Counted from the stretch's first letter, positions 1-6,701 are shown. The stretch: DNA of 9,762 nt from Methyloglobulus sp. (GCA_013140405.1 JABFSV010000002.1:1-9762); one strand, 5' to 3'. A program made the numbers and translations. Notes: a model not told the origin generated them from the letters alone.

Positions 1-533
1 CTAAGCTGCTTCGGGTGTCGAGGTGCATTTTCAAATTGAAGCCGTAGTTCACGTATGAATTCGGGTACTGATTCCCCCTCTTCTCCCAATAGCATTTGGA
101 CTTCGATCATTGCTTCATCAGGGGTTAACACCCCTCTCTGAACCTTATCGAATAGCCTATGCAGATGGGATAAAGTACCGCCATTCCTTCTCACTTTTGC
201 ATCTACATTGCTACAGCCAAAAGGAGACATTGCGCTTTTAAACAACGCGTTACTTACGTAAGAAACTTGCTTCCGTATGGTCTCAAGACCAGAAATAAAA
301 TCACCGTAGTTTCCGATTCCAAAATATAGGGTTCCCAAAGCAACAGCTATCTTCCCAGCACCTTTAATTGACCCCTCTTCAATTTCTAGGGAAATTGAAG
401 AGTCAGCAAGAGTCAGAGTCTGCTCAACGCTTTTTTCCCACTCATCAAACAAGTTAGTCGAATAGAACTTAAACTCTTTTCGCGGCAAGCTAGGCACGTT
501 AATAAGGAAGTCGGTTGAACCTATATCAATCAT
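1..533 (-). CDS. Uncharacterised protein, 3' end outside the window
   Basis: An open frame runs from an ATG at 531-533 leftwards to the window edge without a stop, giving 177 residues and two bases of the next codon. I do not recognise a named family. The visible part has no signal peptide and no clear membrane segment. Residues about 49-85 carry an acidic motif (LEIEEGS), a short hydrophobic stretch (IAVALGTLYFGI) and NYGDFISGLETI. A basic, glycine-containing patch (KVRRNGGT) lies near 113-120, and the segment RLFDKVQRGVLTPDEAMIEV follows at about 126-145. This reads as a soluble, mostly helical conserved protein rather than random sequence. It lies in the same direction as aspS but behind an inverted repeat, so separate transcription is likely. 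The ribosome-binding site is weak (GGAAT about 6 bases before the ATG). The coding frame is well supported; the function is unknown. It may be accessory. Confidence 0.75.
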   Translation of the reverse strand, partial: MIDIGSTDFLINVPSLPRKEFKFYSTNLFDEWEKSVEQTLTLADSSISLEIEEGSIKGAGKIAVALGTLYFGIGNYGDFISGLETIRKQVSYVSNALFKSAMSPFGCSNVDAKVRRNGGTLSHLHRLFDKVQRGVLTPDEAMIEVQMLLGEEGESVPEFIRELRLQFENAPRHPKQL

Positions 534-548
534 CGTTTATTCCGTAGC

Positions 549-629
549 GCGTAGATTGGGGGTAAGGAACGAACCCCAACATTACAGCTAATTTTTTGTT
601 GGGGTTATCAAGTTCACCCTAACCTACGC
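549..629. repeat. REP-like imperfect inverted repeat after aspS
   Basis: Two 32-bp arms, 549-580 and 598-629, are inverted copies of each other, flanking a 17-bp AT-rich centre. The outer GCGTAG and the inner ACCCCAAC of each arm match perfectly, and the middle of the arms is divergent. The right arm contains the final codon and stop codon of aspS (GCG TAG on the minus strand). The G-rich/C-rich palindromic make-up resembles the dispersed REP-type repeats common in gammaproteobacterial chromosomes; that assignment is inference. As RNA it would form a long hairpin between aspS and the downstream gene. It could stabilise the aspS 3' end or weaken read-through. It lacks a clean U-tract, so it is not a classical intrinsic terminator. 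Confidence 0.7.
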
Positions 630-2411
630 TTTTTCTTTACCCGCTGGCTTAATCAACCTAATCCCCAACTCCTTCAATTGCTCATCAGTGACAACAGCAG
701 GCGCACTGACCAAAGGACACGCCGCCGATTGCGTCTTGGGGAAGGCGATGACATCACGGATGGAGGTCGATCCGGTCATCAGCATGACTAATCTATCTAA
801 GCCAAACGCCAAACCGCCATGCGGTGGCGCGCCGTATTTCAAGGCATCCAGCAGGAAGCCGAATTTTTCCCGCGCTTCTTCCTCACCTATACCTAAAATT
901 TCAAATACGGTCGATTGCATGGCGGGACGGTTGATACGGATCGAGCCGCCACCGACTTCTGTACCGTTAAGCACAAGATCATAAGCGCGGGACAAGGCTG
1001 TGCCTGGATTGGCGACGAGTTCTTCTACCGAGCAGCTTGGCGCGGTGAACGGGTGGTGGATGGCGTTGTAGCGTCCGGTTTTTTCATCCCAGTCGAACAT
1101 GGGGAAATCGACGACCCAAACGGGTTTCCATTCGCCTTGTAACAAATTGAGATCGTGGCCTAATTTAACGCGTAACGCACCCATCGCCTCGTTAACGATG
1201 CTGGCTTTGTCTGCACCAAAGAAGATCAAATCGCCATCTTGTGCGCCAGTTTTCGCCAACACGCTAGACCAGACTTCGGCAGGGGCAAACTTGACGATGG
1301 GCGATTGCAAACCCTCAATTCCGGCGCTTAAATCATTGACCTTGATATAAGCCAAACCTTTCGCACCATAAATACTGACATACTTGGTCAAGTCTTCAAT
1401 ATCTTTACGGCTAAGTTTTTCGCCGCCGTTAGGTACGCGCAAAGCTGCGACTCGACCTTTTGGGTCATTGGCTGGTGCTGAGAATACTTTAAAATCAACA
1501 GCCTTCATATCATCGGCAATATCGACCAATTCCAGCGGAATACGTAAATCCGGGCGGTCAATACCAAAACGCGACACCGCTTCTTGATAGCTCATACGCG
1601 GAAATTTCGCATCCAGATCGACATTAATGACTTTAGCAAAGAGTTGGCGAATCATCTCTTCCATCACGGTCATGATCTCATCTTCGTTCATAAACGACGT
1701 TTCGATATCAAGCTGGGTGAATTCGGGCTGACGGTCAGCACGTAAATCTTCGTCGCGGAAGCAACGCACGACTTGATAGTAACGATCCATCCCCGCCACC
1801 ATCAGGATTTGCTTGTAAAGCTGGGGAGATTGCGGCAGGGCAAAAAAGGCGTTTTCATGCGTACGGCTGGGGACGATGTAATCGCGTGCGCCTTCCGGTG
1901 TAGCCTTGGTCAGATAAGGTGTTTCAATTTCAAAAAACTCGTGGTCGTCCAGGAAATTCCTCAACATCCGAGTCACATCGCGGCGCACTTTCATTTTTTC
2001 CTGCATGGCAACACGGCGCAGGTCGATATAACGGTACTTTAAACGCAGCTCTTCGTTGACTTCGATCTCACTTTCTATCGGGAATGGTGGCGTTTCTGAC
2101 TCATTCAGCACTTCTATGTGCTTCGCCAATATCTCGATTTCACCCGAAATCATATTCGGATTAACCGTACCTTGCGGGCGGTCACGAACGATACCCGTAA
2201 TGGCTAATACGTATTCGCTGCGGACATGTTCTGCTGTAGCAAATGCCTCTGCAACATCAGGATCGACAACGACTTGTACTAAACCTGCACGATCCCGAAG
2301 GTCGATAAAAATCACACCGCCGTGATCGCGCCGTCTGTGTACCCACCCGTTGATGGTAACGGTTGAGCCTAGCTGTTGTTTATTAAGTTCTCCGCACTTG
2401 TGGGTACGCAT
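624..2411 (-). CDS. aspS: Aspartyl-tRNA synthetase, probably non-discriminating
   Basis: Class II synthetase that attaches aspartate to tRNA-Asp in the cytoplasm; 595 residues, the usual length for the bacterial type. The N-terminal OB-fold anticodon-binding domain covers about 1-105, with [14 protein letters not shown] at 22-35. The catalytic core shows the flipping loop TPEGARDY (171-178), motif 2 [16 protein letters not shown] (218-233), the bacterial GAD insertion (roughly 285-420), IHHPFTAP (451-458) and motif 3 GLAFGLDRL (533-541). His30 and Gly81 match residues reported in the Pseudomonas aeruginosa enzyme as allowing tRNA-Asn recognition. E. coli has Leu at the first site. It may therefore also make Asp-tRNA-Asn for GatCAB. 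The start ATG has AGGGA about 11 bases upstream. It is last in a probable fmdB-small protein-aspS run, 34 bp behind its neighbour. The stop lies inside the inverted repeat. Confidence 0.97.
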   Translation of the reverse strand: MRTHKCGELNKQQLGSTVTINGWVHRRRDHGGVIFIDLRDRAGLVQVVVDPDVAEAFATAEHVRSEYVLAITGIVRDRPQGTVNPNMISGEIEILAKHIEVLNESETPPFPIESEIEVNEELRLKYRYIDLRRVAMQEKMKVRRDVTRMLRNFLDDHEFFEIETPYLTKATPEGARDYIVPSRTHENAFFALPQSPQLYKQILMVAGMDRYYQVVRCFRDEDLRADRQPEFTQLDIETSFMNEDEIMTVMEEMIRQLFAKVINVDLDAKFPRMSYQEAVSRFGIDRPDLRIPLELVDIADDMKAVDFKVFSAPANDPKGRVAALRVPNGGEKLSRKDIEDLTKYVSIYGAKGLAYIKVNDLSAGIEGLQSPIVKFAPAEVWSSVLAKTGAQDGDLIFFGADKASIVNEAMGALRVKLGHDLNLLQGEWKPVWVVDFPMFDWDEKTGRYNAIHHPFTAPSCSVEELVANPGTALSRAYDLVLNGTEVGGGSIRINRPAMQSTVFEILGIGEEEAREKFGFLLDALKYGAPPHGGLAFGLDRLVMLMTGSTSIRDVIAFPKTQSAACPLVSAPAVVTDEQLKELGIRLIKPAGKEKA

Positions 2412-2445
2412 AGATGAATTTCCCTTTGAGTTTCGCTGTTGAAAC

Positions 2446-2616
2446 TTAGTTAGTTATAAAGTAATAAGAAAAGTAATAGAGTGCCGCAGTCAATAAAAAT
2501 ACTGCAATATAAAGTTTGATATTGAAGGATTTTAATTTCCCATAAGCATCAATCTGCGTTTTTTGGTTATCGCGGATCTCTTTGAGCAATTCGATGATTT
2601 GGTCGTTTTTATCCAT
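2446..2616 (-). CDS. Small single-pass membrane protein, unknown function
   Basis: A 56-residue protein starting [16 protein letters not shown]. Residues 1-30 are charged, with heptad-like spacing, and look like a short amphipathic or coiled-coil helix. Residues about 33-53 form one strongly hydrophobic, aromatic-rich membrane segment ([15 protein letters not shown] followed by SYYF). It ends almost at once after the helix, so the N-terminus is probably cytoplasmic. An in-frame TTG start at 2664 is possible, but it would put its first codons inside a dispersed repeat, so the ATG at 2614-2616 is chosen; no strong Shine-Dalgarno is seen for either. It sits between fmdB and aspS, where many gammaproteobacteria carry a DUF502 membrane-protein gene. 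It is far too short to be that protein. Codon use and a clean TM pattern favour a real gene; the function is unknown. Confidence 0.6.
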   Translation of the reverse strand: MDKNDQIIELLKEIRDNQKTQIDAYGKLKSFNIKLYIAVFLLTAALYYFSYYFITN

Positions 2617-2652
2617 AGTCAGGCTATAAAGTAGTTGTCCTGATTTAAATAA

Positions 2653-2679
2653 GTCCTTCGACAAGCTCAGGACGAACGG
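2653..2679. repeat. Dispersed palindromic repeat in the fmdB-aspS interval
   Basis: A 27-bp unit between fmdB and the small membrane gene begins GTCCTTCGACAAGCTC and ends in AGGACGAACGG. Its GTCCT and AGGAC ends are complementary, and a second pairing is possible between GTCCTGA at 2637-2643 and TCAGGAC at 2667-2673. I recognise this sequence type as a short palindromic repeat found many times in various proteobacterial genomes; that is recollection and not computed here. In RNA it would give a modest hairpin in the 77-base spacer between the fmdB stop and the next start on the minus strand. Confidence 0.6.
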
Positions 2680-2693
2680 TTTATATTCTCGAA

Positions 2694-2942
2694 TTAATCG
2701 CTGCTTGAACTCGCACTTGGCGTACTGGAAGCTGAATCACCTGCGACATTCTTCTTGCTGCCGCTTTTAAAATCAGTCTCATACCAGCCACCGCCTTTTA
2801 GCCGAAATCCCGCTGCCGATATTTTTTTCGCCAAATCCGGTTTATTACAAACCGGACATTCAGTTAGGGGCGCATCATTGATTTTTTGTAATGCTTCGTA
2901 CGCGTGTCCGCAGGACTGACATTGATATTCGTAAATTGGCAT
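2694..2942 (-). CDS. FmdB-family zinc-ribbon protein
   Basis: An 82-residue putative regulatory protein of the CxxC_CxxC_SSSS type. It opens MPIYEYQC and has two cysteine pairs, C8-x2-C11 and C29-x2-C32, expected to hold one zinc ion. A short basic stretch (KKISAAGFRLKGGGWY) and a low-complexity serine-rich tail complete the layout that gives the family its name. The biochemical role of the family is not well defined; a transcription-related role was proposed from FmdB of formamidase clusters. A TTG four codons upstream (2952-2954) is in frame, but the conserved MPIYEY start at 2940-2942, with GGGAA 8 bases before it, is preferred. It is divergent from pyrC and heads the run towards aspS, a linkage seen in many gammaproteobacteria. 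Confidence 0.92.
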   Translation of the reverse strand: MPIYEYQCQSCGHAYEALQKINDAPLTECPVCNKPDLAKKISAAGFRLKGGGWYETDFKSGSKKNVAGDSASSTPSASSSSD

Positions 2943-3051
2943 AATCGTTCCCAATCAAAAATCTATTAACCCTTTATTGTGGGGCGTGAATTAGTTTTTT
3001 CAAGTCTTTTGGCTATAAAATGAAACTATTTTACAGACATACACTTAAATA

Positions 3052-4083
3052 ATGAAAACATTAACCATTACCCGTCCCGATGACTGGCACATTCACGTCA
3101 GAAACGGTGCGATTTTGAAAACCGTATTGCCGCATACCGCTCGGCAATTCGCCCGCGCCATCATTATGCCCAATTTGAAACCACCCGTTTGCACGGTCGA
3201 TCAGGCCTTATTGTATCGGGATGAAATTCTGGAAGCAGTGCCGCAAGGCGCGGACTTTACCCCGTTAATGACCCTATACCTGACCTCATCAACCACCGAA
3301 GCAGAGATAAAAAAAGCCGCAGAATCTCAACACATCCACGCCTTCAAACTGTATCCGGCTGGCGCGACCACCCATTCTGATTCAGGTGTTAGCGATATAA
3401 AAGCGGCTTATCCACTGTTTGCGGCGATGGAAAAACACCAAATTCCTTTGCTCATACATGGCGAAGTCACCGATGAACAATGTGATATTTTTGATCGTGA
3501 AAAAGCATTTATAGGCAAGTATTTAACTGACATTGTTGAACAGTTTCCTGGTTTGCGCGTGGTACTGGAACATGTCACAACCGCTGAAGCAGTGCAGTTT
3601 GTCGAAGCTGCCAACCAAAATATTGCCGCGACCATCACTCCTCAACACTTGCTTTATAACCGTAACGCCCTGCTGGTTGGCGGCATACGTCCTCATTATT
3701 ATTGTTTGCCTATCATCAAACGCGAACGTCACCGCTTAGCCTTAGTCGCAGCAGCAACCAGCGGTAACCCCAAATTCTTTTTAGGCACAGACAGCGCACC
3801 GCATCTGACCAATCTGAAAGAATCGTCCTGCGGCTGCGCGGGCTGTTACAGCGCCCACGCCGCTTTGGAAATGTATGCTGAGGTATTTGAAGCAGCAGAT
3901 TCTTTAGACAAATTAGAAGGCTTCGCCAGTTTTTATGGTGCTGATTTCTACCGCTTGCCGAGAAACTCCAGCACCATCACCCTACAAAAAACCAGTTGGA
4001 ACGTACCTTCAAGCTATGGTGAAAATGGTATTTTGATTACTCCGCTTAAGGCTAATGAGTCAGTGAATTGGAAAACGCAATAA
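3052..4083 (+). CDS. pyrC: Dihydroorotase, class II (PyrC type)
   Basis: Catalyses reversible cyclisation of N-carbamoyl-L-aspartate to L-dihydroorotate, step 3 of pyrimidine synthesis, in the cytoplasm. The 343 residues match the E. coli PyrC length and pattern. The binuclear zinc site is complete: H13 and H15 in DDWHIHVRNG, the lysine to be carboxylated K99 in FKLYPAGATT, H136 in HGEVT, H174 in LEHVTT and D247 in GTDSAPH. Other family blocks are IIMPNLKPP (37-45), ITPQHLLYNRNALLVGGIRPH (195-215) and the cysteine-rich KESSCGCAGC (256-265). The ATG at 3052 fits the conserved N-terminus, although no Shine-Dalgarno is evident before it. It is divergent from fmdB across 109 bp and appears to be transcribed alone. 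Confidence 0.97.
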   Translation: MKTLTITRPDDWHIHVRNGAILKTVLPHTARQFARAIIMPNLKPPVCTVDQALLYRDEILEAVPQGADFTPLMTLYLTSSTTEAEIKKAAESQHIHAFKLYPAGATTHSDSGVSDIKAAYPLFAAMEKHQIPLLIHGEVTDEQCDIFDREKAFIGKYLTDIVEQFPGLRVVLEHVTTAEAVQFVEAANQNIAATITPQHLLYNRNALLVGGIRPHYYCLPIIKRERHRLALVAAATSGNPKFFLGTDSAPHLTNLKESSCGCAGCYSAHAALEMYAEVFEAADSLDKLEGFASFYGADFYRLPRNSSTITLQKTSWNVPSSYGENGILITPLKANESVNWKTQ

Positions 4084-4203
4084 AACGAATCGCCGAGGCC
4101 GTCGAAGCATCCAGGCTGCCATTGAATACGCCGCTGCCCTTGTTCTAAAAAAATCGCCTTTTCAAAAATTCCTGTTATGTTTCGCATTTGGATTATTGAT
4201 TTA

Positions 4204-4243
4204 AAACAAGGACACCATTCCACATTCTTTTAAACGAGGACAC
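4204..4243 (+). repeat. Short direct repeat ahead of the small exported protein
   Basis: AAACAAGGACAC (4204-4215) and AAACGAGGACAC (4232-4243) agree at 11 of 12 positions and are 28 bp apart. The second copy contains the GAGGA Shine-Dalgarno of the following gene. The first copy has no start codon at the matching distance, where ATT is found instead. It may be a local duplication of the ribosome-binding region or chance. Confidence 0.4.
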
Positions 4244-4246
4244 ATC

Positions 4247-4570
4247 ATGCTATTAAAAGCGATGAAAATTTTTGCTGTTGTAATGCTAATTAATACATTA
4301 TCCACCGTACCAGCCTTGGCTGATAACGGATTACCGTTAAGCACGGCAAATACAATTGTTAGCCATGGCTTAGAGGCTATCAGCACGTTGTTGTCTGCTG
4401 AACGATACTCAGTAAAAAGAGGACAACCGTATGATGAGTCAAATGATCCGGCTTTTAAATCTAGTGTAGGCGGCCCTGAACAAAGCAGCCCTCAGCACGG
4501 GTATTTTGCCGTACCTTTAATTGTGATTGGTTTGGCGGGGATTTTGCTTTACTTCAGTAGATTTGATTAA
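4247..4570 (+). CDS. Small exported, C-terminally anchored protein of unknown function
   Basis: A 107-residue protein with no recognised family. Residues 1-25 form a signal peptide (MLLKAMKIF, a hydrophobic core, and the cleavage-like VPALA before D26). The middle (26-84) is polar, with the charged segment ERYSVKRGQPYDESNDP and a Ser/Gly/Gln-rich part. Residues about 87-103 (FAVPLIVIGLAGILLYF) are a hydrophobic helix ending in SRFD, so the mature protein is probably held in the inner membrane by its C-terminus. There is no PEP-CTERM or LPXTG motif. The start is well supported by GAGGA 6 bases before ATG 4247. A second ATG six codons in lacks this. A weak extended -10 (TGTTATGTT, 4173-4181) may drive it. 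A strong terminator follows 23 bp after the stop, so it seems to be a one-gene unit between pyrC and mlaA. Confidence 0.75.
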   Translation: MLLKAMKIFAVVMLINTLSTVPALADNGLPLSTANTIVSHGLEAISTLLSAERYSVKRGQPYDESNDPAFKSSVGGPEQSSPQHGYFAVPLIVIGLAGILLYFSRFD

Positions 4571-4593
4571 GAATTTGCGTTAGTTTTATCTGC

Positions 4594-4619
4594 AAAAAAG
4601 GGGCTTATGCCCCTTTTTT
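4594..4619. terminator. Bidirectional intrinsic terminator
   Basis: A perfect 11-bp stem (4594-4604 against 4609-4619) with a TTAT loop; the base of the stem is A6 on the left and T6 on the right, enclosing GGGGC/GCCCC. This gives a GC hairpin followed by a U-tract on either strand. It ends the small exported-protein transcript on the plus strand and can also end mlaA, whose stop codon is about 70 bases away on the minus strand. Confidence 0.9.
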
Positions 4620-4632
4620 GTTAGCTTGAAAA

Positions 4633-4674
4633 AATACGACCACAATCAATAAATGCAAAAAATTGTCCCGTATT
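4633..4674. other. Imperfect hairpin in the mlaA 3' region
   Basis: AATACG (4633-4638) pairs with CGTATT (4669-4674), and ACAAT (4642-4646) pairs with ATTGT (4662-4666), separated by a small internal loop and a 15-base AT-rich apical loop. It lies between the mlaA stop and the terminator, so it would be transcribed in the mlaA 3' untranslated region. It could protect the mRNA end. It has no U-tract and may be incidental. Confidence 0.35.
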
Positions 4675-4688
4675 ATAGGTAACTCCAG

Positions 4689-5483
4689 TTAGCGCGGATG
4701 CGGATCAAGCGGCGCTAAGCTGCCATCATCTTGATTTTCCAGTGGATCGCCATCGCCTTCTGGTAGGCTACCGTCGTTGACGAGGAAGTTGCGCCGCTGG
4801 AAATAGGCGTTTTTGATAAATTCGTAACGGTCTACTGAGGCTGCTTCGGATACGACTTTTTCTGTCGCCAGATTGTCGGCCCGCTTGTCTATGGCATTAA
4901 CCACATACATTCCGCTAGAGATGGCGGCTTCTACCCCGTTGCTCATGCCAGGGAATGCACCAAACCCAACATAAGTCGCAGGGTTTAACGCGGCATCACC
5001 AATCAAGCCGGAAACGCCCCTAGGCGAACTTGGCCCAAGCAATGGCAAAACGAGATAAGGACCAGCCGGAACACCCCAAACGCCTAATGTTTGGTCGAAA
5101 TCTTCATGATGTTTGGGTAGGTCTAACAGGGATGCAACATCAATTAAACCGCCTACGCCCGCTGTTGAATTGACCAAGAAGCGAGAGCCGTCCATGCCGG
5201 TTTGCTCTAGCTTGAACTGCAATAAATCATTGATAGTCACAGCAATATCGTTAATATTGCTGAAAAAATTCGACACCCCTTGGTCGGCAAAATCTGGCAT
5301 GATCCAGTTGTAGCCCTTAGCAACAGGCTTCATGGCATAATCGTCAAAGCCGTCATTGAACGACTGTACGCCCCTGTTCCAACCTTCCAAGGGATCACTG
5401 GCATTATTGGTTGTCGCGCAACCCGACAGGAAGGTAAAAAATACAAGGCTAACTGCCTGCACAACTTGTTTTTTCTTTTGCAT
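4689..5483 (-). CDS. mlaA: Outer-membrane lipid-asymmetry lipoprotein MlaA (VacJ)
   Basis: Outer-membrane lipoprotein that removes mislocalised phospholipids from the outer leaflet and passes them to the periplasmic MlaC/MlaFEDB retrograde route. The 264 residues begin with a lipoprotein signal peptide: basic MQKKKQ, a hydrophobic core and the lipobox LSGC with C22 as the acylated residue. The family body follows: DPLEGWNRGVQSFND (30-44), NFFSNINDI, RFLVNSTAGVGGLIDVAS, EDFDQTLGVWGVPAGPYLVLPLLGPSSPRG and NPATYVG. The C-terminus is an acidic, Pro/Asp-rich tail, which is variable in this family. AGGGG lies a few bases before the ATG. No other mla gene is visible; mlaA is often separate from mlaFEDCB, so this is not odd. 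It is divergent from rnt. Confidence 0.95.
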   Translation of the reverse strand: MQKKKQVVQAVSLVFFTFLSGCATTNNASDPLEGWNRGVQSFNDGFDDYAMKPVAKGYNWIMPDFADQGVSNFFSNINDIAVTINDLLQFKLEQTGMDGSRFLVNSTAGVGGLIDVASLLDLPKHHEDFDQTLGVWGVPAGPYLVLPLLGPSSPRGVSGLIGDAALNPATYVGFGAFPGMSNGVEAAISSGMYVVNAIDKRADNLATEKVVSEAASVDRYEFIKNAYFQRRNFLVNDGSLPEGDGDPLENQDDGSLAPLDPHPR

Positions 5484-5516
5484 TTTATGCCCCTTTTGTG
5501 GCTATTATTTTTGTTT

Positions 5517-5546
5517 TTGACATAACTACGGTTAACATACCATAAG
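5517..5546 (+). promoter_or_regulatory. Probable sigma-70 promoter for rnt
   Basis: A perfect -35 TTGACA at 5517-5522 is followed by weaker -10 candidates: TACCAT at 5538-5543 (15-bp spacer) or CATAAG at 5541-5546 (18-bp spacer). It would place the start of transcription about 35 bases before the rnt ATG. The -35 is convincing; the -10 is not. Confidence 0.45.
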
Positions 5547-5587
5547 TTGCAGCCTCCAGCGACTACCTAACCCACATAACACATCCA

Positions 5588-6229
5588 ATGACCATACCCA
5601 CTATCCCTCTCGACAAACGCTTTAGAGGATACCTCCCCGTTGTCGTCGATATAGAAACGGCCGGCTTTAACGCCAAAAAGCATGCACTGCTGGAAATTGC
5701 CGCTGTGATCGTCGAGTTTGATGCCAACCGTAACCTTTTCATTACGGAACGTTATTCAAGCCACGTGATCCCATTTAAAAACGCGGAACTGGATGAGGCC
5801 GCGCTCAAATTTAACGGCATAGACCCACATCACCCGTTCCGTATGGCAGTTGAGGAACTAGAAGCGCTGCAATTACTGTTTGCCCCAATACATAAAGCCG
5901 TAAAGCGCAACAACTGCAAGCGTGCCATCTTAGTTGGACATAATCCCGCTTTTGACATTTCTTTTCTCAACGCCGCCATTCACCGCACCAAAATAAAGCG
6001 CAGCCCCTTTCATCCCTTCAGCAGCTTCGATACAGCCACTTTAGGCGGCCTGGTTTATCAACAAACCGTATTATCGAAAATCGCCCAGACCGCAGGGCTC
6101 TCTTGGGAGGATGAAAAAGCCCATTCTGCCCTGTACGATGCCGAAAAAACCGCCGAACTGTTTTGCCTGATCGTGAACCGCTGGAAACAATTAGAAGCGA
6201 CTGATAACATTGCAGAAACCAGCAGCTAA
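5588..6229 (+). CDS. rnt: Ribonuclease T
   Basis: DEDDh 3'-5' exoribonuclease that trims the CCA end of tRNAs and matures the 3' ends of 5S, 23S and small stable RNAs; acts as a dimer in the cytoplasm. The 213 residues match E. coli RNase T in length and order. Catalytic residues are all present: D21 and E23 in VVVDIETAGFNAK, D123 in GHNPAFD, H179 and D184 in AHSALYDAEKTAELF. Other family blocks are RFRGYLPVV (11-19), FNGIDPHHP (75-83) and RSPFHPFSSFDTATLGGL (138-155). The Shine-Dalgarno is poor, but the ATG fits the family N-terminus. It converges on grxD with 17 bp between stop codons, a neighbourhood also known in enterics. Confidence 0.96.
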   Translation: MTIPTIPLDKRFRGYLPVVVDIETAGFNAKKHALLEIAAVIVEFDANRNLFITERYSSHVIPFKNAELDEAALKFNGIDPHHPFRMAVEELEALQLLFAPIHKAVKRNNCKRAILVGHNPAFDISFLNAAIHRTKIKRSPFHPFSSFDTATLGGLVYQQTVLSKIAQTAGLSWEDEKAHSALYDAEKTAELFCLIVNRWKQLEATDNIAETSS

Positions 6230-6246
6230 TTTTGTGCCTATTTAGC

Positions 6247-6570
6247 TTAGGCTTCCACTCCACCTACTGCACTCAACATCGTCTTTAACTCACCTTTTTG
6301 GTACAAGTCAGTCACAATATCGCAACCGCCAACCAACTCTCCACCGACATAAAGCTGCGGATATGTCGGCCAATTCGAATAAATCTTGAGTGCTTCGCGT
6401 AACTCTGGATCTTCAAAAATATTGACTGCCTTATACTTCGCGCCACAGGCATTCAGCACTTGCACCGTTTGGCCTGAAAAACCGCACTGCGGAAAATCCG
6501 GTGTACCTTTCATATACAAAACAACCGAGTTATTTTCTAACTGGTCTTTAATTCTTTCATCAACATTCAT
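6247..6570 (-). CDS. grxD: Monothiol glutaredoxin, CGFS type (Grx4/GrxD)
   Basis: A 107-residue cytoplasmic monothiol glutaredoxin. The family binds a [2Fe-2S] cluster as a glutathione-bridged dimer and passes it to apo-proteins, alone or with BolA-type partners. The diagnostic MKGTPDFPQCGFSGQ lies at 20-34, with active-site C29. WPTYPQLYVGGELVGGCDI (67-85) holds the cis-proline TYP glutathione-binding element and the GGCD motif. The length and the lack of an N-terminal thioredoxin domain fit bacterial Grx4. The ATG at 6568-6570 has GGA about 8 bases upstream. It is divergent from argD and convergent with rnt. A possible -10 (TATGAT, minus strand, 6608-6613) lies upstream but has no good -35. 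Confidence 0.97.
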   Translation of the reverse strand: MNVDERIKDQLENNSVVLYMKGTPDFPQCGFSGQTVQVLNACGAKYKAVNIFEDPELREALKIYSNWPTYPQLYVGGELVGGCDIVTDLYQKGELKTMLSAVGGVEA

Positions 6571-6642
6571 GTGCGTTCCACTCTCTAACTAAATTGGCCT
6601 TAATTTTATCATAAGAAAACAGGAAGTCTTATAAAAATAGGC

Positions 6643-6671
6643 TTGCCTCTATGTGTTTTGAAAATTATAAT
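6643..6671 (+). promoter_or_regulatory. Sigma-70 promoter for argD-argF
   Basis: -35 TTGCCT (6643-6648), a 17-bp spacer and a perfect -10 TATAAT (6666-6671). Transcription would start near 6678, leaving a leader of about 74 bases before argD. I see no convincing ArgR-type box overlapping it. Confidence 0.65.
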
Positions 6672-6685
6672 CAAGGGTTTTTCCT

Positions 6686-6701
6686 AGTGCTATCAAGCAC
6701 T
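6686..6701 (+). promoter_or_regulatory. Leader hairpin upstream of argD
   Basis: AGTGCT (6686-6691) pairs perfectly with AGCACT (6696-6701) around an ATCA loop, followed by TTATTT. It lies just after the predicted transcription start and is flanked by a TCAAGGGT direct repeat (6671-6678 and 6707-6714). It could be a weak attenuator, a 5'-stabilising stem or chance. The stem is short and the U-tract is interrupted. Confidence 0.35.

Noticed and set aside
688..2325. Several plus-strand open frames opposite aspS
   Set aside because: They are antisense shadows of a strongly conserved gene, with atypical composition and no recognisable domains.
2991..3019. Possible pyrC promoter with TATAAA at 3014-3019
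   Set aside because: The matching -35 position (TTAGTT) agrees at only two bases, and the region is AT-rich, so such matches are expected by chance.
4084..4203. An open frame directly after pyrC without a start codon
   Set aside because: It has no start codon or ribosome-binding site and its translation resembles no known protein. It was treated as intergenic.
6224..6247. Six-base inverted repeat AGCTAA/TTAGCT across the convergent rnt and grxD stops
   Set aside because: The stem is short and AT-rich, with a 12-base loop and no U-tract. It is too weak to call a terminator.
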